NCBI GenBank assembly: GCA_027023445.1
Contig: JALVVK010000020.1
Coordinates: 1-60,595 of the forward strand
Direction of reading: 5' to 3'
Source: Deltaproteobacteria bacterium
GTDB lineage: Bacteria > Desulfobacterota > Dissulfuribacteria > Dissulfuribacterales > JALVPX01
DNA: 60,595 nt
Part shown: positions 40,574 to 49,738 of the stretch, piece by piece
How positions within the stretch are numbered: the first letter of the stretch is position 1
Layout: each line of letters opens with the position of its first letter
Notes under the pieces: model-generated
What the model was told of the DNA's origin: nothing
Databases searched by the model: none
What the model saw: the letters and a program-made list of their open reading frames with translations, nothing else
Program-made: the position numbers and the translations under genes

Positions 40574-41004
40574 AAAAAAATTCATATATGAAAAAAATCA
40601 CCCCTCAGGGCATGGGAAACAAAACCATTGAACTTTTTATATTGACTGAACAAGGTGGTTTGATAGAACAGAAAAAGCAAAGTCATCGGACGTGAAGGAA
40701 AAAGGCAATACCAGGGAGGACCGGCGACCACCCTGCCTCAAAAACAGGCAGCAAGGATTCTTAGCACCACAGAAAAATAAGACCCTGCCTGCACCGAAAA
40801 AATCAAGATATTATCCATTAACGCCCAGAATGATCCTGAAGAAACCATAAAGGAAACGAGACGGAAAGCGGAATCCCCCAACTGATAACGAAAAGGAAAC
40901 AACATAGGGGCGGCGGTAAATACCACGACCAAAACAAGCTTTTACGCAAAACGCACACTTTGAGACATTTATCACCTGGTTGACATGACAGGACATCCAA
41001 ACAT

Positions 41005-41022
41005 GGTCGTCCCGGGACGACC
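41005..41022. promoter_or_regulatory. Perfect 18-bp palindrome in the divergent intergenic region (possible operator)
   Basis: GGTCGTCCCGGGACGACC equals its own reverse complement. Confidence 0.5.
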
Positions 41023-41286
41023 TGAGACACAGGAACATAATTTGCTTGCACAGACATTTCAAAATACGGGGAGAGCCCAACAATGCCGACAGAAATCTTT
41101 TCCCACAAAATCCACAAAACAGGACCTTGTGCGCCAGGGGCTGCAATCCGATGATTTTCAGAGGTAGGGAATTTATGTTTCAGGCCTAAACGGACGAACT
41201 ATTCTATGAAGCCTGAATCCTTCAGTATAAGTGAAAGAGACCATGTCTCAAGCAAAAACAACCAACCATGGAGGGGAGGTTCTTAA

Positions 41287-42732
41287 ATGAAAACCGACAG
41301 ATTTCATCAGGGATCCAAAACACAGGCTTTACTTGTCACATTCCTTTTCACGGCCATGGCCGCCATTCTGGTCTCAGGTTGCACGCCGGGAAACAACCTT
41401 AAAAGCACCATTAAAAATTTTAATAATCAGCCATGCAAAGTATCCGTTTTTTTAAACCTTAAACGTCCTGACTGCCAGAAGATATGGACGAAGATATCTT
41501 CAGTGGAAATCCTGTCTGAAAACCAGCTCTGGATTCCACTTGAACTCTATTCTGACGAACTGGTCACAGGAACCATAAAAACCGGCCAAACCCTCCTTGC
41601 AAGAGGAGGATTGCCCGCAGGCGTCTACACAAAAATCAGGCTCAGGATTGGCAAAGCGGCACTGGTAAGGGGTAAAAGCAGGTTACTGCTCGCCCTGGAT
41701 ACCCCGGAAATAGTCATGAGTCTCTCAAAGCCACTGTATTTATCCAAAGGAGACAGCACATGCGCATTTATCAACTGGGACGTGGATGCATCCCTTACCG
41801 GTTCTGCCATACTCAAACCAGTCATGAAGGCAAGCCCTCAGGCGATCCCTCTGGTATCTGACCTGGCCTACGTGGCATGCCCGGAAATAGACACCGTTTA
41901 CCAGATAAGAGCTGACAAAAACTGGGTATGCGGCTCTGTGGGGATAAGCGGTTTTCCCACCTATCTGCAGGCCAATTCATCGAAAAAAAAGTTATATGTA
42001 TTGGCTGCAAACGAGGCATCCATAAAAATATTGGATTCATCAACCAATCATCAGATAGATGTCCTGCAGATCCCTCTTATCCAGGAACCAAAGCACATGA
42101 TCCTTGGACCTGACGCAGAATATATTTACCTGATCGACAGGTGGACCAATCAGCTTATCAAGGTAAACCTGGAAAACGGCAGCATGGAAGGACAGGTGAG
42201 GGTCGGGGACAGGCCTGAATACATGCTGTATATTCCCGATCGGGACAGGGTGGCTGTATCGTCTGAACTGTCACAGGCGGTGTCTCTCGTGGATCCTTCG
42301 TCAATGAAGGTTACCGAGACCATAATGACGGGCGGGGTGCCACAGGGGCTACTTGCCTACAATGGGAAACTATATATCGCGGAAGCAGACTCCAACATGG
42401 TCTGCGTATATAACCTGCAGACAGGCAGGATCCTAAAAAGAATCAATGTGGGGACCGGCCCGAGACGACTGATTGAAAACAACGAACACATATATGTCAC
42501 AAATTACGACTCACGTACAATTTCCGTGCTCCTTCCGTCCCAGCTGAATGTACAAAAAGAAATATATCTCAAGGGAAGACCCCTTGAGATGGCCATATTG
42601 GACAAAAGACGCTGGCTCTATGTTGGAGACGGTGATTCCCTGGGCATATGGGTAATTGACCTGACCTCAAACAGGACAAACGGTTTTATAACATTAGGCT
42701 CCAAGCCCATGGGAATAGCGGTAATCCAGTAG
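41287..42732 (+). CDS. Lipoprotein with DUF4382-like N-terminus and YVTN-type beta-propeller
   Basis: Lipobox ILVSGC; WTKISSVEILSENQLWIPLELY...GGLPAGVYTKIRLRIGKA; repeats such as IYLIDRWTNQLIKVNLENGSMEGQVRVGDRPEYML, LYIAEADSNMVCVYNLQTGRILKRINVGTGPRRLI. Confidence 0.82.
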   Translation: MKTDRFHQGSKTQALLVTFLFTAMAAILVSGCTPGNNLKSTIKNFNNQPCKVSVFLNLKRPDCQKIWTKISSVEILSENQLWIPLELYSDELVTGTIKTGQTLLARGGLPAGVYTKIRLRIGKAALVRGKSRLLLALDTPEIVMSLSKPLYLSKGDSTCAFINWDVDASLTGSAILKPVMKASPQAIPLVSDLAYVACPEIDTVYQIRADKNWVCGSVGISGFPTYLQANSSKKKLYVLAANEASIKILDSSTNHQIDVLQIPLIQEPKHMILGPDAEYIYLIDRWTNQLIKVNLENGSMEGQVRVGDRPEYMLYIPDRDRVAVSSELSQAVSLVDPSSMKVTETIMTGGVPQGLLAYNGKLYIAEADSNMVCVYNLQTGRILKRINVGTGPRRLIENNEHIYVTNYDSRTISVLLPSQLNVQKEIYLKGRPLEMAILDKRRWLYVGDGDSLGIWVIDLTSNRTNGFITLGSKPMGIAVIQ

Positions 42733-42824
42733 AATAAAGACCCTGTACCAATACTGAATAAACGCCCCGAAAACCGTTTAACAGGGCAGAGGAATTTTGT
42801 GCTCAAAATCAGGAGGAACATCAC

Positions 42825-43997
42825 ATGGCCGGAACATGGAAAAAACTGATCCTGTATCTTATCATCGCATCCGCCATGACATCCGTGGCCTGTACGGGCA
42901 CCTGCCATGCAGCAAGCCGCTGCGTAAAATGTCATGAAAAACTGTTCAACACAAAAATATCAGAACATACGGTGCACAGACCCTTTATGGAACAACGATG
43001 CGATGTGTGCCATGAACAGAAACTCCCACAACAAGCGGCCCAAGAAACAACGACCTGGAAAATGTCCGGCGAACTTAACAAGGGCACTAACCTTATTCCC
43101 CTAAGCGCACTGTGGCAAAACTATGAAATAGTAGTACGCCTTCAGGACATGAGCGGCTTATACAGAATTGACAAAAAGCTGATCTTTGACCGACTTGAAG
43201 GGCTAAAGACCACAAAATACATGTCGCAAAACGAGATACTGAACCCACAGGTCAATGACGTCCACAGGGACATATTCATAAGCGCGTCCCTGACATGGGA
43301 CACCCCCTGTCCCTCCCGCTGCGAAATTCATTACGGCACAGATGGAAGCCCGGACGAGATACTTTACGAAACGACTTACTCTATTCATCACCACATAGAA
43401 ATTCAGGGCCTAAAAAAAGGCAGAGAATATCATGCCTTCATACGCGCTGAGGGTATAAACCATGAGACAACCGAATCCCAGCAGGTCTCTTTTAATACCA
43501 AAAAAGAAACGGTGGCCTCCTCGCATCCTTCAAAGGGAGGTAAGCCTGCTGGCAATAGCGGCTTAACAATAAATAAGGCAGCATTGGTTAAAATAGGATC
43601 AAAACCTTTCCTGATGCTCGATTTAAACAGGAACGCCCTTGTGAGGCTGGGCCTCAACAATTCAACACATATCAGCCATGACGTATCAGATACGGTTACG
43701 AGCGCAAGGGCATGGCATCCAAAATTGCTCTCACTCTATGAAGCAGGATATCTTAACTGCAAGAAATGTCACAAAAACAGTGACCGGGACAGCCATCCGG
43801 TGAACATAAGGCTGCTTCCCGAAATGAATCCTCCGAAAGACTTTGTGACTGCAATGGGCAAGGTGACATGCGTGTCATGCCATGACCCCCACGGCAGCCA
43901 ATACGCATTTAGCCTTCGACGGAACAACACGGCCCTTTGCCAGGGATGCCATAAAGCCACCCAGTATGCGGCCAATAAATATCAGGTACCAAACTAA
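42825..43997 (+). CDS. Pentaheme c-type cytochrome with central Fn3-like domain
   Basis: CVKCH, CDVCH (N-term); CKKCH, CVSCHDPHGS, CQGCH (C-term); between them SASLTWDTPCPSRCEIHYGTDGS...YHAFIRAEGINHETTES. Confidence 0.85.
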   Translation: MAGTWKKLILYLIIASAMTSVACTGTCHAASRCVKCHEKLFNTKISEHTVHRPFMEQRCDVCHEQKLPQQAAQETTTWKMSGELNKGTNLIPLSALWQNYEIVVRLQDMSGLYRIDKKLIFDRLEGLKTTKYMSQNEILNPQVNDVHRDIFISASLTWDTPCPSRCEIHYGTDGSPDEILYETTYSIHHHIEIQGLKKGREYHAFIRAEGINHETTESQQVSFNTKKETVASSHPSKGGKPAGNSGLTINKAALVKIGSKPFLMLDLNRNALVRLGLNNSTHISHDVSDTVTSARAWHPKLLSLYEAGYLNCKKCHKNSDRDSHPVNIRLLPEMNPPKDFVTAMGKVTCVSCHDPHGSQYAFSLRRNNTALCQGCHKATQYAANKYQVPN

Positions 43998-44065
43998 ACC
44001 TTCATACAGGATTATACTTTCAAGAACAAACTTGCGAACTACATAATCAGGCTTCGTGCCACGTC

Positions 44066-44202
44066 AAGTAGTGCTTCGCCCTCCTGAGCATGAAAATTGC
44101 CTCAAAGCGCAAAATCGAAAGCTCAAAGTGATAAGGCAAAAAATCATATCTTTAATCTTTTGCATTGAGCCTTGAGCTTTCAGCTTTGAGCTATTTTCAC
44201 GC
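44066..44202. repeat. Heptamer-type intergenic repeat (family B, AAAGCTC core)
   Basis: caagtagtgcttcgccctcctgagcatgaaaatt...cgaaagctcaaag...ttgagccttgagctttcagctttgagctattttcacg. Confidence 0.75.
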
Positions 44203-44203
44203 T

Positions 44204-44782
44204 TTATCTGCAGAACAAAAAAATCTCCACGCTCTCTGATCTTGAACTCTTTGGTTTGAAGACACTTACCTTTTTAAAAACCTGGGAACATCTCCTGCGG
44301 AATTGAGGGAAATCCTCCCCCTGGAAGACCTTGCAAAAAAGTGCCCCTCCCGGATAAAGAACCATAGTTGCAATATCAAGAGCCCGGTCTGCCAGGGCCA
44401 CCTGCCTGAGATGGTCCACATCGCGCCTGCCCGTAGTCTTTGGTGCCATGTCGCTGAGCACCGCATGAAAGCCCGGACACCCCCCTGGCAGTAATTCATC
44501 TGGTTGCAGATCAAAGATATCCCTTTTAATAAAAGTACAATTGGGCAGGCTTACTGAAAGCGGATTCAGATCCACTGCCACCACATGACCACTCCTGCCC
44601 ACTGACTGTGAAGCAAACTTCGTCCATGCCCCGGGGCAGGCACCAATATCCAGGACCCTCATGCCCCTTTTCAAAAAGCCATACCTGGCCTGGGCCTCCT
44701 TGAGCTTGTACACAGATCTTGCCGGATATCCCTCACTTTTGGCCTTCTTAAAGTAATGATCCCGGACCTTTTTCATAATCAA
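44204..44782 (-). CDS. rlmE: 23S rRNA (uridine-2'-O-)-methyltransferase RlmE (FtsJ)
   Basis: YFKKAKSEGYPARSVYKLKEAQARYGFLKRGMRVLDIGACPGAWTKFASQ; DMAPKTTGRRDVDH. Confidence 0.94.
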   Translation of the reverse strand: MIMKKVRDHYFKKAKSEGYPARSVYKLKEAQARYGFLKRGMRVLDIGACPGAWTKFASQSVGRSGHVVAVDLNPLSVSLPNCTFIKRDIFDLQPDELLPGGCPGFHAVLSDMAPKTTGRRDVDHLRQVALADRALDIATMVLYPGGALFCKVFQGEDFPQFRRRCSQVFKKVSVFKPKSSRSESVEIFLFCR

Positions 44783-44809
44783 ATCTTGTCAATTCACATA
44801 TTCAATATT

Positions 44810-46015
44810 TCAATCAGCCACAAGGGCTTCGGCGGGATGTATTACCACGGGCATATCCGGATCTCTGGGCAGCCTTGAACGCCACTGCAACAGGCAGCCT
44901 GAACACGTGGTAAACAGCACCCGGGGCCGGATCTCCCTGACCGCCTCCATCCTTTTCTGAAAAATCAGCGAGGACAGCCGGGGATTTCCAAGGGAAAAGG
45001 CCCCGCCATGTCCGCAACACTCCCCAAGCATTGAAACCATACCCGGGTACAGCCCCTCCATCAAGGCCAGGGGAGCCTCCCTGGAACAGGCATCGTAACG
45101 CTGGTGACAGGGCAGATGGAGTAATGCGGGCCCTGGATGGAGGAGTTCAATTTTTTCCGGGACAACGTGAAATCTTACCACCGCCTCGGTGAATTCGACC
45201 ACCTTGCGCGCGGCATCTTCCGCCCGTTCTCTCATTGGATCACCGGGTTCAAAAAGCAGGGGCCATTTTTTTATCATGGACGCGCAGGATGCGCACCCGG
45301 TAAGGATAAAATCCGTACGCGTATCAGCAAAAGCCATAAGGTTCGTCTCGGCCAGGGATCTTGCCAGGTCAACATCGCCGCTGGAAAAAGCGGATAATCC
45401 GCAACATACCTGCCCGGAAGGAACAAAAACCCTGTTGTTAAACCAGCGTGCCATCCCCCGCACAACGTTCGGGAACATGTAATTCTGCACACAACCCACG
45501 AAAAGGGCGCCAACCGCCCCCCTTTCCCTGTCTCCTGCAAGAGACCTGATGTCATCGGCAAGCAGGGCGGGCACCGGGGCTATTTCCGGCATTTCACCCA
45601 GATCAAGCCCCTGTGCAGCCAAACCGAGAACGCGGTTCAAAAGACCGGAAGATCCGGGGAGCTTCATCATGGCGGAAGAGACGCCAGGCATGGAGGCCGC
45701 GGCCCGGAACGATCCCCTGAGCCACCACGGAAGCCCTGTATGAGAAGTTGTCTGCCGCCTGACCTGCCAGACCAGATCATCCACCCTGACGCCTGCCGGA
45801 CATACTGCCGAGCAGGCATGACATTGAAGACATGCCTTCAGGGTCTCCAATAACCCCTGGCATCCGGCAAGCCGGCCGCCCCGGGACAGCAGCCACCCTA
45901 AAAGGTCCTGTTTTCCCCTGGGAGAGAACCGCTCATGCGCCGTAACCTCGTAAACAGGACAGACGGAAAGGCAGGCACCGCAGCGGACGCATTTTGCCTG
46001 GTCTTCATTCCCCAT
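44810..46015 (-). CDS. (Fe-S)-binding protein, glycolate oxidase iron-sulfur subunit GlcF-like
   Basis: CVRCGACLSVCPVYEV, CLQCHACSAVCPAGV, two CCG domains (VCCGLSAFSSGD, CCGHGGAFSLG); start 46015 preferred. Confidence 0.85.
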   Translation of the reverse strand: MGNEDQAKCVRCGACLSVCPVYEVTAHERFSPRGKQDLLGWLLSRGGRLAGCQGLLETLKACLQCHACSAVCPAGVRVDDLVWQVRRQTTSHTGLPWWLRGSFRAAASMPGVSSAMMKLPGSSGLLNRVLGLAAQGLDLGEMPEIAPVPALLADDIRSLAGDRERGAVGALFVGCVQNYMFPNVVRGMARWFNNRVFVPSGQVCCGLSAFSSGDVDLARSLAETNLMAFADTRTDFILTGCASCASMIKKWPLLFEPGDPMRERAEDAARKVVEFTEAVVRFHVVPEKIELLHPGPALLHLPCHQRYDACSREAPLALMEGLYPGMVSMLGECCGHGGAFSLGNPRLSSLIFQKRMEAVREIRPRVLFTTCSGCLLQWRSRLPRDPDMPVVIHPAEALVAD

Positions 46016-46625
46016 CCGGCCCCTGATCTCCAATAAGCTCTGACATCCACCACGCCGCCCAGTGCTCACTCAGCATGGCCTCGGCAAGAACCATGGCCTC
46101 GGGCGTCTTCAACCTTGCCTTCACGTGTGGAATCCATATCCTGGCATCATCACTGCCGGTATCCATCTGTTCCTTAAGGGACAAAAGCATGTCAAGCTGA
46201 TCCGCATCCCTTGCCACCCTGGCCTCAAGGCTTTCTCCCTCCTCAAATTCCCTCAGGAGCTCCCGGATCTCGCCTCCAACCGGCAAATCCCTGACCATGT
46301 CCTCCACGGCCAGATCCTCGTCTATGGTAACGTAGCGTTTATGAACCGCGTTTGCATCCCCGGTTCTTGCTTCCGGCAGGTCGTGGACCATGCAGAGGCG
46401 GATTACCCGGTCAAGATCCACTCCTCTTATCCTGCTGGCAAGAACAAAACCAATGAGCAGAACCCCGAAGGTATGAGCCGCCACAGTCTCTTTGCCCTTG
46501 CCCAGGAATGAATAGCCTGTCCTGTACGTCCTCTTGAGCATGGCCCCTTCGTATAAAAAACGGGCGATTCTCTCCCAGCTCCAGGTGTTGTCTTCCACGG
46601 GGATCCCCCTTTCAGCCATGAACAA
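46005..46625 (-). CDS. HD-domain hydrolase (YfbR/HDDC2-like)
   Basis: TVAAHTFGVLLIGFVLA...VIRLCMVHDLPEARTGD...RDADQLDMLLSLKEQ. Confidence 0.82.
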   Translation of the reverse strand: MFMAERGIPVEDNTWSWERIARFLYEGAMLKRTYRTGYSFLGKGKETVAAHTFGVLLIGFVLASRIRGVDLDRVIRLCMVHDLPEARTGDANAVHKRYVTIDEDLAVEDMVRDLPVGGEIRELLREFEEGESLEARVARDADQLDMLLSLKEQMDTGSDDARIWIPHVKARLKTPEAMVLAEAMLSEHWAAWWMSELIGDQGPDGE

Positions 46626-47784
46626 TTCTCAGAATCAAGGATTCAAGCACCATGTCCGCGGCCCTGGAGCCGCCTTTCAGGGCAAGATCCGTTTCCACCA
46701 TATCCTGTAACACGGAAAGCAGAAAGGATTTATCAAAAGAGCCTGCCGTCTGGAACATCTTATAAACCACGTACGGGTGGATACCCTTGAGCACAGAGGG
46801 TGGCGGGTCGCCCCAGTAACGCTTCATGGATGGAAGCAGGTTCTTTTGAAAGGCCTGATATGAAACAGAGCCGGGCGGCAATGCCCCTTTTATGCCCTCC
46901 AGGGCGTCCTTCACCAGGATCAGCCTCTGGATATATGAGGCCACAATCTGGAATACGGCAATAGGATGGACCCCCTGCGCCAGGAGGTGGCGGAATTCCA
47001 TAACACAGGACTTCAGATCCTTTTTATCAATGGCGCCTGTCAATTCATAGAGCTCATGATCCCTTCCTGTAGCGACCAATCTCTCCACGTCGGCAAGCTC
47101 AATGGTATCCCGGTCTCCAATACCAGACAAAAGCTTGCTTATCTCTGTCTCAAGGGAATAAAAATCCTGGCCCACCCTTGCGAACAGGAATTCAAGGGCC
47201 TGGGGCGAAATGGCCTTGCCCGCGCTGGAAACCCACTTCCTGGCCACCTCCCGGAAGGCATCCCTTGCGCCGCGCCTGTCCGAGGCCTTAACCTCCAGAT
47301 CCGTAACCGCCCCCAGGGCGGCCAGTTGCTTATATGCCCTGGAACGGCGATCAGCAGTACAGGTCTGAATCACCAGCACGAAGCGCCTGGGATCAAGGCC
47401 TTTCTTAAGACGCGAGAGCAGGGTCTGTTCCCCTGACCCGGCGGAATCCACCCCCTGGGCCTTCCCGGACGACGATTTCCCCCTGACCCCTGCCTTTCCC
47501 TTTGAGGCTGCCAGGAAGGGAGGATCCCTGAGCAGAACCACCTTCCTTTGCCCGAAAAACGGCATGGTTCCAAGGGCTTCAATCACGGCGCCATCTGAAT
47601 ATGATTCCCGGGGAATAACTTCAAGATTCATCTCCCTGGCCCGGGAGGGCAACAGGATATCCAGCAGTTTATTGACAAGGGGGGTAATAACCGGCCCATC
47701 CCCTATAAAAAGATAAACCGGAAGAACTTCGCCCCTTCCGGCCTTTCTGAGAAACTCATCCCTACCGACACCGTGAATCTTCAA
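46612..47784 (-). CDS. holA: DNA polymerase III subunit delta
   Basis: YLFIGDGPVITPLVNKLLD...ALGTMPFFGQRKVVLLRDPPF...DFYSLETEISKLL...YELTGAIDKKD. Confidence 0.88.
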   Translation of the reverse strand: MKIHGVGRDEFLRKAGRGEVLPVYLFIGDGPVITPLVNKLLDILLPSRAREMNLEVIPRESYSDGAVIEALGTMPFFGQRKVVLLRDPPFLAASKGKAGVRGKSSSGKAQGVDSAGSGEQTLLSRLKKGLDPRRFVLVIQTCTADRRSRAYKQLAALGAVTDLEVKASDRRGARDAFREVARKWVSSAGKAISPQALEFLFARVGQDFYSLETEISKLLSGIGDRDTIELADVERLVATGRDHELYELTGAIDKKDLKSCVMEFRHLLAQGVHPIAVFQIVASYIQRLILVKDALEGIKGALPPGSVSYQAFQKNLLPSMKRYWGDPPPSVLKGIHPYVVYKMFQTAGSFDKSFLLSVLQDMVETDLALKGGSRAADMVLESLILRIVHG

Positions 47785-47786
47785 TA

Positions 47787-48623
47787 CTACTTCCCCAGTT
47801 CCCTGGATCGCGCAGTCGCCCTGTGTACCGCGTCCATGATGACCCCTCTGAGCCCTCCCTTCTCCAGGGCGTAAAGACCCTCAATGGTGGTCCCTCCAGG
47901 ACTTGTAACCATGGAGGTAAGCTGGGACGGGTCCTTACCCGTCCGGGCGCACATTGCCGCTGCTCCGAGCACCGTCTGAACGGCCAGGCCGGATGCCAGA
48001 GGCCTTGGCAGCCCTTCCCTCACCCCGGCGTCAATCAGTCCCTGTATAAAGGAAAAGACATAGGCCGGACCACTGCCGCTGAGCCCGGTTACGGCATCCA
48101 TGAGTTCCTCATTAGTTACCACCACAGCCGTTCCCACGGCCTGGAATATCTTCCGCGCAAGATCAAGGTCCGCCTTGCCTGCCGTCTTCCCTGGACATAA
48201 CACGGATGCTCCGTGCTGAACCAGGGCGGGGGTATTGGGCATGACCCTTATCACCCTGACACCAGGAGAGAGAACTTCCTCCAGGCTCTTCAGGGTAACC
48301 CCCGCGGCAATTGAGACCACGAGATGGTCTCTTATCACCTGATCCCGTATATCCTCCAGGACAAGCCCCATTATCTGGGGTTTTACCGCCAGAAGCAGTA
48401 CATCGCATTTTTTCACCACATCCCGGTTGGAACGGGACACCGCCACATTAAAGGCATTCCTCATGTGGACCCTGCGCTCATCCGACGGATCGGCGCAGCT
48501 TATCTGCCCCGACTTCAGAACCCCCTTTGACAACAGGCCCTTTATAAGGGCCTCAGCCATCTGCCCGCCGCCTATAAAGCCGAGACGGGACTCCAGCGGA
48601 CTAATATCTTCAAAAGAATTCAT
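47787..48623 (-). CDS. proC: Pyrroline-5-carboxylate reductase
   Basis: LGFIGGGQMAEALIKGLLSKGV...VIRVMPNTPALVQHGASVLCPG...GLSGSGPAYVFSFIQGLIDAGVREGLPR...VTSPGGTTIEGL. Confidence 0.96.
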   Translation of the reverse strand: MNSFEDISPLESRLGFIGGGQMAEALIKGLLSKGVLKSGQISCADPSDERRVHMRNAFNVAVSRSNRDVVKKCDVLLLAVKPQIMGLVLEDIRDQVIRDHLVVSIAAGVTLKSLEEVLSPGVRVIRVMPNTPALVQHGASVLCPGKTAGKADLDLARKIFQAVGTAVVVTNEELMDAVTGLSGSGPAYVFSFIQGLIDAGVREGLPRPLASGLAVQTVLGAAAMCARTGKDPSQLTSMVTSPGGTTIEGLYALEKGGLRGVIMDAVHRATARSRELGK

Positions 48624-48674
48624 TCAAATCTCCTGATTAAGGAAATAACGGTAACCATATTATGGTATTTCATA

Positions 48675-48840
48675 CTAAGTGGTGCTTCGCCGCCTCGAGC
48701 CCCTGAGCATGAAAATTTTGAATGATAAATGGCGAATTGTAAATTATGGCAAACAAATTTTTATTAAATTCAGAAAGATAAACTTAGTACCTTAATTTAA
48801 CATTCAGGATTTACCATTTAACATTGTATTTTCACGGTGA
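48675..48840. repeat. Heptamer-type intergenic repeat (family B, inverted copy of 16571-16727)
   Basis: taagtggtgcttcgccgcc...ctgagcatgaaaattttgaatgataaatggcgaattgtaaattatgg...cattcaggatttaccatttaacattgtattttcacggtga. Confidence 0.8.
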
Positions 48841-48844
48841 ACCA

Positions 48845-49543
48845 TCAGTTACACAGGCTGACCATGACCTTCTTCGCAAGCCCCTTGCCCAAGGCGAGCC
48901 GGCATCCCTTGACATTTATTATGTACGGCCCGGCATTGTTTAATACCTCGACAACATCTCCAACCACTATACCCATAGCAGCAAGTTTACCCTGCATGGC
49001 ATGACCACCCTGGAACCTCACCACGCGGACTTTCTCACCCCGGGCTGCCATACACAGAGGCATTGCCGGCCCCTGCTGCCTGCTGCGGCATCTTGGGCAA
49101 AGACCAAGAACAGTCATTCTATGTACAATGGGCTGGAAATTATACCCCTGGGCCACCTTCTGTCCGGCAAGTTTCAGGTCCGGGTCCCTGAATTCAACCA
49201 CCCGACCGCACTTGACGCACATGAGGTGATCGTGGTCCGCCCCAAGGTGCAGGTGCTCATACCAGGCGCCACTGCCATTCAGAACCACCTTCTGGGCCAT
49301 ACCATAACGGCACAGCAGAAGCAGCACGCTGTCCACGGTCGAGGAATCCACTCCCTCGGGCGCCAGCTTTTCCTTGAGATAATCAGGGGAGACATGGCCA
49401 TCCGTGCCTATAAAAAGATCCAGTACCTTCTCGCCATCTCGAGGCAGTGATTCCCCGGTCTGTTCCAGCAACCGGAGAAATTCTGATTTTTCCCTCGCGT
49501 GAAGGGAATCCATGTGAGGAGAATTCCCTGATTTTTCTTCCAT
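48845..49543 (-). CDS. Fur-family transcriptional regulator fused to a C-terminal FeoA domain
   Basis: Fur: YEHLHLGADHDHLMCVKCGRVVEF...CPRCR; FeoA: VRVVRFQGGHAMQGKLAAMGIVVGDVVEVLNNAGPYIINVKGCRLALGKGLAKKVMV. Confidence 0.85.
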   Translation of the reverse strand: MEEKSGNSPHMDSLHAREKSEFLRLLEQTGESLPRDGEKVLDLFIGTDGHVSPDYLKEKLAPEGVDSSTVDSVLLLLCRYGMAQKVVLNGSGAWYEHLHLGADHDHLMCVKCGRVVEFRDPDLKLAGQKVAQGYNFQPIVHRMTVLGLCPRCRSRQQGPAMPLCMAARGEKVRVVRFQGGHAMQGKLAAMGIVVGDVVEVLNNAGPYIINVKGCRLALGKGLAKKVMVSLCN

Positions 49544-49738
49544 ATTCTCTTGCCTCTTTCAACATTAAGAACATTTATTCAGGGTTATATTCAAAAATAG
49601 CCAACCACCCGCTCCCTTTGGTCACTCGAGACACAGAATGCGCGGGAGAAAAAACGAAGCTGCCCTCGGGGGCTTTATACTTGCAACTGAATAACGAGAA
49701 ACCCCTGACATGTCAACTCGGACCAAAGAGCGGAAGGA

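Noticed and set aside
40811-41146. Cys-rich 111-aa minus-strand ORF in the divergent intergenic region
   Set aside because: No RBS or family signal, no plausible CXXCH heme motif, and it overlaps another random-looking ORF (40818-41117); treated as spurious
40126-41286. GEMM-type c-di-GMP/cGAMP riboswitch upstream of the cytochromes
   Set aside because: Expected from Geobacter precedent, but I could not find the conserved core by eye on either strand; needs an Infernal scan before claiming
42888-42905. Extra CTGTCH (CX3CH) heme motif in the 5-heme cytochrome
   Set aside because: It lies inside the predicted signal peptide (…ASAMTSVACTGTCHA|AS…), so probably not a heme site
44066-44202. Heptamer tracts as phase-variation repeats inside genes
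   Set aside because: They lie between genes and are too degenerate for slipped-strand switching of a reading frame
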